8,875 bases of DNA from Pseudomonadota bacterium (GTDB lineage Bacteria; Pseudomonadota; Gammaproteobacteria; Burkholderiales; Sulfuriferulaceae), in assembly GCA_021790625.1 (NCBI GenBank), contig JAJYGL010000099.1, positions 10,726-19,600 of the forward strand, given 5' to 3'. The notes under the pieces are model-generated. The model was not told the origin of the DNA. It did not search any database and saw nothing but the letters and a program-made list of their open reading frames with translations. This document shows positions 1-6,202 of the stretch, in pieces. Position numbers and translations under genes: made by a program. Each line of letters opens with the position of its first letter. The first letter of the stretch is position 1.

Positions 1-173
1 TGATCCCATTCATTTTCCGTCGTTTTCCAGTGCAAAATTCGCCCGGCACGCTCCAGCACGCTGCCCATACCAAGCACGCGCACAAAATCACCCCAACCAT
101 AACGGATGAGAACGCTGGCGATTTCATGCAAACGCGATAAATCGCGTACCACACTAAAAGTTTCCCACAACAT
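1..173 (-). CDS. ABC1/AarF-type kinase-like protein, N-terminal part (cut by window edge)
   Basis: The minus strand is open from an ATG at 173-171 to the left edge, giving 57 residues plus two bases of the next codon. The start reads MLWETFSVVRDLSRLHEIA and continues with an amphipathic stretch of the kind LIRYGWGDFV followed by LERAGRIL. This pattern (paired helices with RLHEI, RYG and a basic segment) resembles the N-terminus of the ABC1 (AarF/UbiB/COQ8) atypical kinase family, which supports ubiquinone biosynthesis or other membrane-lipid functions. The kinase core, including the family's KxGQ motif, lies outside the window, so the identity rests on the N-terminus only. It could be the ubiquinone factor UbiB itself or one of the additional ABC1 paralogues common in betaproteobacteria, so no symbol is given. 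No good Shine-Dalgarno sequence precedes the ATG. The gene is transcribed divergently from the NlpC/P60 gene across a 99-bp spacer. Confidence 0.72.
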   Translation of the reverse strand, partial: MLWETFSVVRDLSRLHEIASVLIRYGWGDFVRVLGMGSVLERAGRILHWKTTENEWD

Positions 174-202
174 ACAAATTAAACGCCGACTGAAATGCGC
201 CC

Positions 203-208
203 ATTCTA
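203..208 (-). promoter_or_regulatory. Candidate -10 box for the ABC1-like gene
   Basis: On the minus strand the hexamer TAGAAT (plus-strand attcta, 203-208) matches the sigma70 -10 consensus at five of six positions. It would place transcription start near 196 and leave a leader of about 23 nt before the ATG at 173. At 16-18 bp spacing the -35 region is poor (GTAATG or neighbours), so this is a weak call. The box overlaps the left arm of the 207-262 inverted repeat. Confidence 0.35.
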
Positions 209-262
209 CCCGAAACCATGCCTTGCATTACCCACTTTTGACAAATTGCCATAAATCGGGTA
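207..262. repeat. 7-bp inverted repeat spanning both divergent promoters
   Basis: TACCCGA at 207-213 and TCGGGTA at 256-262 are perfect inverted copies separated by 42 bp. A third partial copy, TTACCC at 228-233, is the inverse of GGGTAA at 258-263. The outer arms sit in equivalent positions: on the minus strand CGGGTA runs into TAGAAT, and on the plus strand CGGGTA runs into the NlpC/P60 -10 box TAACTT. This may be an operator for a regulator acting on both genes, or it may be chance resemblance around two -10 boxes. No regulator family can be named. Confidence 0.35.
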
Positions 263-266
263 ACTT
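238..266 (+). promoter_or_regulatory. Sigma70 promoter of the NlpC/P60 gene
   Basis: A perfect -35 hexamer TTGACA (238-243), a 17-bp spacer (244-260) and TAACTT (261-266, four of six -10 positions) form a good sigma70 promoter. Counting seven bases from the end of the -10 box puts transcription start at about 273, which is the A of the NlpC/P60 ATG. If correct, the mRNA would have no 5' leader. Confidence 0.65.
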
Positions 267-272
267 TCGCGC

Positions 273-902
273 ATGATCTATCTATTCCGCCTGATTATTC
301 TGGTTCTGGCGCTCGCCAACCCGCTGCTGGGCTGGACGGCAGATGTGTCCGCCACCGTGCCGCCCATCTCGGCTTCTTCTGTTGCGCTCGTATCATCCGT
401 CGCAGCGGCACCCACCGCATCAACCAATACAGCGACACAACGCCCTTCCCGCGTTGAACTCGCCCTGTTCGCCATAGGCCTCATCGGCGCCGTATACAAG
501 CCGGGCGGCGATAACCCCGCCGTTGGCATGGACTGTAGCGGATTTGTACGTTACGTGTACCACGAAGTTGCCGGATTAAAATTGCCGCATAGTGCGCGTG
601 CACTCAGTAAAATTCGCAATACCATCGCCAAGGCTGACCTGAAACCAGGTGATCTGGTGTTTTTTAATACGATGAAACATGCATTTTCCCATGTCGGCAT
701 CTATCTGGGCGACAACCAGTTTGTGCATGCCGCCAGCAGCAAGACCGGTTTCGTCATGGTTTCCAATCTTGATGAAGCCTATTGGGCAAAGCGTTATGAA
801 GGTGCCCGCCGGATATTGCCCAGCGCATCCGCAGCATCGCCACCCATCACCCCCGCAACCAATACAGCACCAACCGACTCCATTGCTTCGTTTGCTCAGT
901 AA
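273..902 (+). CDS. Secreted NlpC/P60-family cell-wall peptidase
   Basis: This 209-residue protein probably cuts peptide bonds in peptidoglycan stem peptides in the periplasm or envelope. Residues 1 to about 23 form a signal peptide: a short start with Arg6, a hydrophobic core (residues 7-15), then a polar region. There is no lipobox cysteine. An Ala/Ser/Thr/Pro linker covers about residues 24-58. The NlpC/P60 domain covers about 62-182, with the catalytic cysteine Cys88 in GMDCSGFV, His140 in SHVGIYLG and a third polar residue, His152, in FVHA. The KPGDLVFF signature is at 124-131. A low-complexity Ala/Pro/Thr tail of about 27 residues ends the protein. An in-frame TAA at 261-263 and the need for the signal peptide fix the start at 273, although there is no Shine-Dalgarno sequence. 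The substrate bond and whether it acts in growth, division or recycling cannot be told from sequence. prfC begins 53 bp downstream. Confidence 0.9.
   Translation: MIYLFRLIILVLALANPLLGWTADVSATVPPISASSVALVSSVAAAPTASTNTATQRPSRVELALFAIGLIGAVYKPGGDNPAVGMDCSGFVRYVYHEVAGLKLPHSARALSKIRNTIAKADLKPGDLVFFNTMKHAFSHVGIYLGDNQFVHAASSKTGFVMVSNLDEAYWAKRYEGARRILPSASAASPPITPATNTAPTDSIASFAQ
421..868 (+). repeat. 13-bp direct repeat in the two linkers of the NlpC/P60 gene
   Basis: The 13-mer caaccaatacagc occurs at 421-433 and again at 856-868, in the same reading frame, encoding Thr-Asn-Thr-Ala in both the N-terminal linker (residues 51-54) and the C-terminal tail (196-199). The copies flank the whole catalytic domain. 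This is probably shared low-complexity linker sequence and not a mobile-element footprint. Confidence 0.6.
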
Positions 903-919
903 TACCAGAAAAATAACGG

Positions 920-925
920 TATAAT
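920..925 (+). promoter_or_regulatory. Candidate -10 box of prfC
   Basis: A perfect TATAAT lies at 920-925, between the NlpC/P60 stop (900-902) and the prfC ATG (956). Transcription would start near 932 and leave a leader of about 24 nt. There is no recognisable -35 hexamer at 16-18 bp spacing (cagtaa or neighbours), and no TG extended -10, so it is either weak, activator-dependent or fortuitous. Confidence 0.45.
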
Positions 926-955
926 AGCGGTTTGTCATTTTCTGTCCCGACCAAC

Positions 956-2527
956 ATGTCGCTTGTCGATGAGATTGCCCGCCGCCGCACCTTTGCCATC
1001 ATTTCTCACCCCGACGCGGGTAAAACCACACTAACAGAAAAACTGCTCTGGTATGGTGGCGCCATTCAGGTGGCCGGTGAAGTACGTGCGCGCAAAGCCA
1101 GTCGCCATGCCACGTCCGACTGGATGGAACTGGAAAAGCAACGCGGCATCTCCGTCACCTCTTCGGTGATGCAGTTCCCTTATCGCGAACACATCGTCAA
1201 TCTGCTCGACACCCCCGGACACGAAGATTTTTCGGAAGATACCTACCGGACACTGACCGCTGTCGATTCGGCTGTCATGGTCATCGATTCGGTCAACGGG
1301 GTCGAAGCGCAAACCATCAAATTGCTGAATGTATGCCGGATGCGCAACACGCCCATCATCACTTTTATCAACAAACTCGACCGGGAAGGTCAATCCCCGA
1401 TTGATTTACTCGATGAAATCGAATCCGTGCTGGGCATGCAATGTGCGCCCATGACTTGGCCCATTGGCATGGGAAAACGATTTCGTGGCATCTACCATCT
1501 ATATGATGATACCGTACTGGTATTCGACCCTCAGGCGGAAAAAGGCACCAGCGCCATCGTGCATGGCCTTGATAACCCGGCGCTTGGCAATCTGCTCGGT
1601 GACCAGTTATCCGAATTACGCGAGGAAATCGAATTGGTGCGCGGCGCTTCGCACGTCTTCTCATCGGCTGCTTATCTGGCTGGGCAACAGACACCGGTAT
1701 TGTTTGGCTCCGCCGTCAACAACTTCGGCGTACAGATGATGCTGGACACGCTAATTGATCTCGCGCCTGCACCGCTGCCGCGCCCGACACAAACCCGCAC
1801 CGTCACGCCGGATGAACCCGCTTTCTCCGGTTTCGTGTTCAAAATACAAGCCAACATGGACCCAAAACACCGTGACCGCATTGCTTTTTTACGCGTATGT
1901 TCCGGCCGCTTTGACCGTGGCATGAAAATCCGTCAGGTTGCCAGCGACAAACAGTTTACCGTCAACAATGCCATCACATTCATGGCACAGGATCGTTCAA
2001 CCACCGACGAAGCCTTCTCCGGCGACATCATCGGTATCCCCAATCATGGCACCATCCGCCTGGGTGACACCTTCACCGACAGTGAAAACCTGAAATTTAC
2101 CGGCATTCCCTCCTTCGCGCCTGAATTTTTCCGCAAAGCACGCATCAGAAATCCGTTAAAGACCAAGCAACTGCAAAAAGGACTGCAGCAGCTCTCCGAA
2201 GAGGGTGCAACCCAATTATTTCGCCCGTTACTATCCAATGATCTGATTCTGGGCGCCGTCGGCACCCTCCAGTTTGAAGTCGTCGCCCATCGACTGGAAC
2301 ACGAATACGGTGTCGATGCAATTTTTGAATCCTGTGAATTCATTACCGCCCGCTGGCTACACGGCAGTGATGCCGCCATCAAGCAGATAGCCGACAAATA
2401 TGGCTTCAACGTCGCTATTGACGGCAGCGGCGCGTATGTCTATCTTGCCCCGAATCGCGTCAATCTCGACATGACGCGCGAACGCTTTCCCGATCTCCAG
2501 TTTCTGGAAACGCGAGAAATATTCTAA
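956..2527 (+). CDS. prfC: Peptide chain release factor 3 (RF3), translational GTPase
   Basis: RF3 is a cytoplasmic GTPase that removes RF1 or RF2 from the ribosome after peptide release. The product is 523 residues, close to the 529 of the E. coli protein. The G domain shows all the motifs: P-loop SHPDAGKT (17-24), switch I region QRGISVTS (62-69), G3 DTPGH (85-89), G4 NKLD (139-142) and G5 GSAVNN (251-256). A beta-barrel domain II follows at about 290-380 (FVFKIQANMDPKHRDR near its start). The RF3-specific C-terminal domain ends the protein and contains LGAVGTLQFEVV. The frame is open up to a TTG at 932, but the ATG at 956 is chosen because RF3 proteins typically begin MSL...ARRRTFAIISHPDAGKT, and a start at 932 would sit on the predicted transcription start. 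No Shine-Dalgarno sequence is visible before the ATG. The downstream membrane-protein gene follows closely and may be co-transcribed. Confidence 0.96.
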   Translation: MSLVDEIARRRTFAIISHPDAGKTTLTEKLLWYGGAIQVAGEVRARKASRHATSDWMELEKQRGISVTSSVMQFPYREHIVNLLDTPGHEDFSEDTYRTLTAVDSAVMVIDSVNGVEAQTIKLLNVCRMRNTPIITFINKLDREGQSPIDLLDEIESVLGMQCAPMTWPIGMGKRFRGIYHLYDDTVLVFDPQAEKGTSAIVHGLDNPALGNLLGDQLSELREEIELVRGASHVFSSAAYLAGQQTPVLFGSAVNNFGVQMMLDTLIDLAPAPLPRPTQTRTVTPDEPAFSGFVFKIQANMDPKHRDRIAFLRVCSGRFDRGMKIRQVASDKQFTVNNAITFMAQDRSTTDEAFSGDIIGIPNHGTIRLGDTFTDSENLKFTGIPSFAPEFFRKARIRNPLKTKQLQKGLQQLSEEGATQLFRPLLSNDLILGAVGTLQFEVVAHRLEHEYGVDAIFESCEFITARWLHGSDAAIKQIADKYGFNVAIDGSGAYVYLAPNRVNLDMTRERFPDLQFLETREIF

Positions 2528-2540
2528 TGAATAGAACGTC

Positions 2541-2554
2541 AGGAACAGTCCTTG
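2541..2554 (+). promoter_or_regulatory. Shine-Dalgarno-like AGGA before an alternative TTG start
   Basis: AGGA at 2541-2544 lies seven bases before an in-frame TTG at 2552-2554, which would add 20 residues to the downstream membrane protein. The ATG at 2612 has no comparable ribosome binding site. The AGGA can be partly hidden in a bulged hairpin: GGA-A-CAG at 2542-2548 is complementary to CTGTCC at 2562-2567. The start choice is therefore not settled. Confidence 0.35.
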
Positions 2555-2611
2555 CTTCATGCTGTCCAACAGCGTCTGTATCTTGTCGCGGCTACGCCAT
2601 CATCCCGATAT

Positions 2612-3556
2612 ATGACGCGCTTTAACCCATTCAAACAACCAAAAACACGCCCGTTCGAAAACAATTTCACCGAACTGCGTGCGATATTGCCGCATCCGCC
2701 GCAATTCGTCGAATTTCGCATCAGCCAGACGCTGTTGTGGGCACTCATCATCTCGTTGCTCCTCCATCTGTTGTTGCTGCTGCGCCTGCACTGGCATACG
2801 CCGCCTGTTTCTCCGCTTATCAACGCAGGCGGCAGCCAACAACCCTTGACCGTGAACATCAACCCCAACGTACCACTAACGGCAACGCGCGCCGCACCTG
2901 CCCCAAAAAATACCGCCACACAAACCGAGCGTATTCTCAGCGTTCCAGTCATCCACCCAACCCCGCACGCCCTGGTTTTACCACCGCACTCAACACGTCA
3001 TCCGGTCGTACGCCAGCCCGTGCCACGCCCGCCCACCGTGGTGCGACCAAGTCCCAGTCCTCGCCCGAATCCCGCCACTACCGCTACCGACATGTCGAGC
3101 TACATCAAGATGCAGCGCGCCCGCAACCGCGCCAACAATCCTGACGAGGACAACAGCGCAGACGACACATCCACACCTTCTCCCGCGCCAATGGACTCCC
3201 GCATGGCCAACATCACCCGTAACCTGCAAGACAATGGCGGCGGCGGCATCTTCCAGATTACCAGCATGAACAGCGAAAATGCCACCTTCATCTTCCGTGG
3301 CTGGGATCACGCCACCTGGAGCAACCCCATCAAACAGATGTTTAGCGTACAAGCCACCGATCAAGTCGACATCGAACACGCCATCGTACGTAAAATGATT
3401 TCCATCATTCGCCAAAAACATCCTGGTGATTTTGACTGGGAATCACGCCGTCTCGGACGCGTAGTGACCTTATCCGCCGCACCAGAAAACAACGCCGGAC
3501 TGGAAGAATTCCTGTTAAAAGAATTTTTCTACGACTACAATAATGGCGTACATTGA
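2612..3556 (+). CDS. Uncharacterised single-pass membrane protein with proline-rich linker
   Basis: I do not recognise this gene. From the ATG at 2612 it encodes 314 residues (334 from the TTG at 2552). A short cytoplasmic N-terminus with several basic residues precedes one hydrophobic segment at about 39-58 (LLWALIISLLLHLLLLL), then a Pro/Thr/Ala/Asn-rich stretch from about 62 to 205 containing PRPPTVV and repeated SP/RP pairs. A Gly run (209-212) leads into a compact, folded-looking domain of about 100 residues (213-314) with FRGWDHATW, a helix around HAIVRKMISIIRQ and DFDWESRRLGRVV. The layout is like TonB (membrane anchor, stiff periplasmic Pro linker, C-terminal domain), but the C-terminal domain is not one I can identify as TonB_C. 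Probable topology is cytoplasmic N-terminus and periplasmic C-terminus. It lies 84 bp after prfC and may share its transcript. Codon pattern and absence of stops support a real gene. Confidence 0.85.
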   Translation: MTRFNPFKQPKTRPFENNFTELRAILPHPPQFVEFRISQTLLWALIISLLLHLLLLLRLHWHTPPVSPLINAGGSQQPLTVNINPNVPLTATRAAPAPKNTATQTERILSVPVIHPTPHALVLPPHSTRHPVVRQPVPRPPTVVRPSPSPRPNPATTATDMSSYIKMQRARNRANNPDEDNSADDTSTPSPAPMDSRMANITRNLQDNGGGGIFQITSMNSENATFIFRGWDHATWSNPIKQMFSVQATDQVDIEHAIVRKMISIIRQKHPGDFDWESRRLGRVVTLSAAPENNAGLEEFLLKEFFYDYNNGVH

Positions 3557-3732
3557 GCATACGCAATCCGATCGCGTCGCTTTTCTGGCAAAAAAACGGC
3601 CACAAACGGTTAAAAACAAGAACCATACATCGATGGATGCAGCCGGACAAACAGCGTGCAACCGCCTCGTTGGTAACGAGCAAAACATGCTCGGCGGGAC
3701 GGGGATGAATTCGCATGATGATATCCACAGTA
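3557..3732. other. Convergent intergenic spacer without a recognisable gene or terminator
   Basis: These 176 bp lie between the ends of two convergent genes. Terminators are expected here for both directions, but I find no GC-rich hairpin directly followed by a T-run on either strand. There is an A7 run near 3582-3588 and two small perfect hairpins near 3666-3693. A short open frame at 3543-3767 on the plus strand lacks a ribosome binding site and overlaps the genes on both sides; I do not call it a gene. Confidence 0.6.
3666..3693. repeat. Two overlapping, mutually exclusive small hairpins
   Basis: CTCGTT (3666-3671) and AACGAG (3675-3680) form a perfect 6-bp stem with a 3-base loop. CGAGCA (3677-3682) and TGCTCG (3688-3693) form a second perfect 6-bp stem with a 5-base loop. 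They share CGAG, so only one can form at a time. Neither is followed by a T-run on either strand, so they are not standard intrinsic terminators; they may help end transcripts or stabilise 3' ends. Confidence 0.35.
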
Positions 3733-6144
3733 TTATTTTTGTGCCGCCAGCGTCTGCAAGCCGTTGACTACTTTCTGATGCAGTTCCGGATCATTGCCTG
3801 ACAACTGCAGTGCATTGTTCAGCGCATCGCTTGCTGCCTGTTTGTTGGCGTTGGCCATTTCCGCCATACCCAAGTGATATTGAAAGATAGCCTCTTTCGG
3901 CAACGCGCTGGCAGCGCTACTCAAATAAGACACGGCATCGACCGGCTTACCCACTTTGTAGCTTGCCCAACCAAAGGTATCCTTGAAATAGGGCACCTGA
4001 CTGCTCTGCAATGCCTGCGCCAAGGTATAAGCGCGTTGCAGGCTATCCTTATCTGTTTGATAACTATCGATGGCGCTTACCAGGTTGTTGATGATGATCA
4101 GCGATCCAGGAGCCTTGTCCAGCAAAGCCTGATACTGTTTGATGGCCGAAGCATGCTGGCCTTGTGCGTCATCAAGCTGCGCCTGCATGAACCCCAGATC
4201 GCCATCATCCGGCACCGCAGTCAACCCTTCTGTCAGCACTTTTTGCGCCTCTGCATATTGCTTGTTCTGGAAATACCAACCGGACAAAGCGCGATAACCC
4301 AAAGGCGAATGGGGCGCGCGACTGATGGCTGCCTGCCAGTCGGCAATCGCCTCGTCCGTTTTTTTCAGTCCCATTTCAATCCTGCCTCGCAACACCCGCG
4401 CAACAACATCATCCGGGTTCTTTTGCAGCACAGAAGCAAGAAAACCCAGTGCAGCCTGTGGGTCATTTTCCATCAGCTCTGTGCGAGAAATGTATTCCAC
4501 CAGTTGTTCATCATTTGGCGCCAGCGCGTAGGCGCGCTGAAACGCCGCCAGGCCACCTGCCAGATCTTTTTGCCCGCTCAGAATGATACCGGTAATTTTA
4601 TCCGTCACGGCAGCAGCATCTGGAATCTGTTTCAGCACACTGACCGTCTGCATCGCGCCTGACCAGTCTGCCGAACCGATCTGCAATTGCGCCAGGCCAA
4701 CCAACGCCGGTACAAAATGCGGGATATTCTCAAGAATACCGCGATAAACCTGGCTCGCGGCATCTGTCTGGTGTCGCTGCACCAGATAACTGGCGTACGG
4801 CATGCCGAATTCTGGCGCCTTGTGACTGGCGTTGAATGCCTGCGAATAATTCTGGTCGGCCAAATCAGGCCTACCGGAACTCTGTTCCGCCTTGCCCATC
4901 AAGAACAGGGCACGGGCCGAATTGGGTGCATCATGCAAGATAGTGCGCAAATCGGCAATCGCCTGATCGAATCGCCGCGCATCGATTTCCATGCTGGCTT
5001 TCAGCAACAATGCCTGTTCATTGCGCGCATCCACACCCAATACCTGCTGGATATACTGGCTGGCGAGCGTCGGTTTCCCGGCCTGTATCGCCATGGACGC
5101 CAGCATGTTCTTGGCTTTCAACACGTCATCCGGTTTTTGTGCATGCGCAATCACATCATTCAACACCGTCATTGCCGATGCAGCATTATGTTGCGAATGA
5201 TACAAATCAACCAGAGCAAATTTCAGTTCATCGCTATCCGGACTTTGTTTCAGATCATCCTGCAGCGACTGTTGAGCAACTGACGCGCCATGATATTGAT
5301 TCAAGAAACGCGCCAATTCAATCTGGGCAGCCACATTCACGGGCACGGCTGCCGCGCTGGCGCGCAACACCGCTTCAGCCTTGTCCAGCATGCCATGTCG
5401 TACATAAAACTGTGCCAGCAATGTTTTCAATCCATCATCCGCCGGATGTGCCGTAATCGCGATCTGATAAACCGCCGCAGCCTGATCCAGATTGCCCTGT
5501 TTCTCCAACAGGCCAATTTTCATGAACAGCAACGGCATATTGCCGCCATCGATGGCCAAGCCTTTATTGACATCTTCCAGCGCGCCCGCAATATTCTCTT
5601 TGGATAATTCAACCGCAGCCAGTACGGCAAACGCATCGATGGTGGCCGGATTTTTAGCCAAGGCCTGCTGTGCAAAATCTGTTGCAGATTTGATATCACC
5701 TTTTTTCAGGAACACTGCCGCCCGGAATGCCAGTACGGCAGGATTGCTGCCATCCTGCTGCATCAATTTGTCGCTGACCGACATGGCGTCACTGACGTGC
5801 CCTGCCGCCAACAGCAATGTGCCCAACTGAAGTTGCGGCTTGATTTCTTTCGGGTCTGCCGCGACCAACTGACTCAGGTCAGCATACATCTGCTGCCATT
5901 GCCCATGTTTTTCAGCAATAGCCACCAAGCCCTTCAAGGCAGGCACGGATTTAGGGTTGATTTGCAGCGCATTCCGGTATTCAATACCCGCCTTGACATC
6001 ATCCCCTTTAGCCAGCAAAGCGTCCGCATGCTGAATGTATCGGCTTTCTTTTTCCTGTGGCGACGCACACGCCACCAACCCCAATATCAACGCTACGCCA
6101 GCAAGGTGCCGAACGTACCCACCCCATCCCTTGTTTTTTTTCAT
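3733..6144 (-). CDS. Large TPR-repeat lipoprotein (PrsT-like)
   Basis: The 803-residue product begins MKKNKGWGG, continues with a hydrophobic core and ends its signal in the lipobox LVAC with Cys26. Residue 27 is Ala, not Asp, which under the usual Lol rule points to the outer membrane, facing the periplasm. From about residue 35 to the end it is almost entirely tetratricopeptide repeats, roughly twenty by eye, with recurring patterns such as A..Y..AL..NP and LL.G....A. TPR arrays scaffold protein complexes. Overall design and length resemble the PrsT-type TPR lipoproteins found with PEP-CTERM/exosortase and exopolysaccharide loci, but no exosortase, PEP-CTERM or polysaccharide gene is in the window, so that link is unproven. 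The frame is open to a TTG at 6159, but ATG 6144 is preferred because AGGG lies six bases upstream and it starts the signal peptide cleanly. It lies 105 bp downstream of the ATPase gene on the same strand. Confidence 0.9.
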   Translation of the reverse strand: MKKNKGWGGYVRHLAGVALILGLVACASPQEKESRYIQHADALLAKGDDVKAGIEYRNALQINPKSVPALKGLVAIAEKHGQWQQMYADLSQLVAADPKEIKPQLQLGTLLLAAGHVSDAMSVSDKLMQQDGSNPAVLAFRAAVFLKKGDIKSATDFAQQALAKNPATIDAFAVLAAVELSKENIAGALEDVNKGLAIDGGNMPLLFMKIGLLEKQGNLDQAAAVYQIAITAHPADDGLKTLLAQFYVRHGMLDKAEAVLRASAAAVPVNVAAQIELARFLNQYHGASVAQQSLQDDLKQSPDSDELKFALVDLYHSQHNAASAMTVLNDVIAHAQKPDDVLKAKNMLASMAIQAGKPTLASQYIQQVLGVDARNEQALLLKASMEIDARRFDQAIADLRTILHDAPNSARALFLMGKAEQSSGRPDLADQNYSQAFNASHKAPEFGMPYASYLVQRHQTDAASQVYRGILENIPHFVPALVGLAQLQIGSADWSGAMQTVSVLKQIPDAAAVTDKITGIILSGQKDLAGGLAAFQRAYALAPNDEQLVEYISRTELMENDPQAALGFLASVLQKNPDDVVARVLRGRIEMGLKKTDEAIADWQAAISRAPHSPLGYRALSGWYFQNKQYAEAQKVLTEGLTAVPDDGDLGFMQAQLDDAQGQHASAIKQYQALLDKAPGSLIIINNLVSAIDSYQTDKDSLQRAYTLAQALQSSQVPYFKDTFGWASYKVGKPVDAVSYLSSAASALPKEAIFQYHLGMAEMANANKQAASDALNNALQLSGNDPELHQKVVNGLQTLAAQK

Positions 6145-6150
6145 GACCCA

Positions 6151-6154
6151 CCCT
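6151..6154 (-). promoter_or_regulatory. Ribosome binding site fixing the TPR lipoprotein start
   Basis: On the minus strand AGGG (6154-6151) precedes the ATG at 6144 by six bases, the best Shine-Dalgarno match among the complete genes here. It supports 6144 over the upstream in-frame TTG at 6159, for which the motif would lie inside the coding region. Confidence 0.7.
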
Positions 6155-6192
6155 GCCAAAAAGTTTTATGTTGCCAAGACCACCGCGACGCG

Positions 6193-6202
6193 ATGTTAAC
6201 AT
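6193..6202. promoter_or_regulatory. 10-bp perfect palindrome upstream of the TPR lipoprotein gene
   Basis: ATGTTAACAT at 6193-6202 is a perfect palindrome, 48 bp before the TPR gene's ATG, inside the 105-bp gap after the ATPase gene. On the minus strand it contains TTAACA, five of six matches to a -35 hexamer, but the 17-bp-spaced partner (TTGGCA) is not a -10 box. It could be an operator or a chance A/T-rich palindrome. No clear promoter or terminator was found in this gap. Confidence 0.3.

Noticed and set aside
218..228. Small hairpin ATGC-CTT-GCAT in the divergent spacer
   Set aside because: A 4-bp stem is expected by chance in this length of DNA, and it does not align with either promoter element.
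905..944. Possible hairpin CAGAAAAAT / ATTTTCTG between the NlpC/P60 gene and prfC
   Set aside because: The stem is A/T-rich with a one-base mismatch in length and a loop of more than 20 bases, so it is too weak for a terminator, and it spans the prfC -10 box.
932..955. TTG start giving RF3 an extra eight residues
   Set aside because: RF3 proteins normally begin at the MSL-type N-terminus encoded from 956, and 932 would coincide with the predicted transcription start.
3405..3728. 107-codon minus-strand frame starting just after the TPR lipoprotein stop
   Set aside because: It uses a GTG start without a clear ribosome binding site, and more than half lies antisense to the well-supported C-terminal domain of the Pro-rich protein; no recognisable motif.
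3543..3767. 74-codon plus-strand open frame bridging the convergent spacer
   Set aside because: It has no ribosome binding site, overlaps the ends of both flanking genes, and its product shows no domain, signal or biased composition typical of a real small protein.
3874..4662. 262-codon open frame antisense to the TPR lipoprotein gene
   Set aside because: It lies wholly inside a gene with clear TPR repeats and lipobox. Long antisense frames are common opposite biased coding sequence, and the product has no recognisable domain.
6195..6200. TTAACA as a -35 box for the TPR lipoprotein gene
   Set aside because: No -10-like hexamer lies at 16-18 bp; the nearest CATAAA (6170-6165) is about 24 bp away, too far for a sigma70 promoter.
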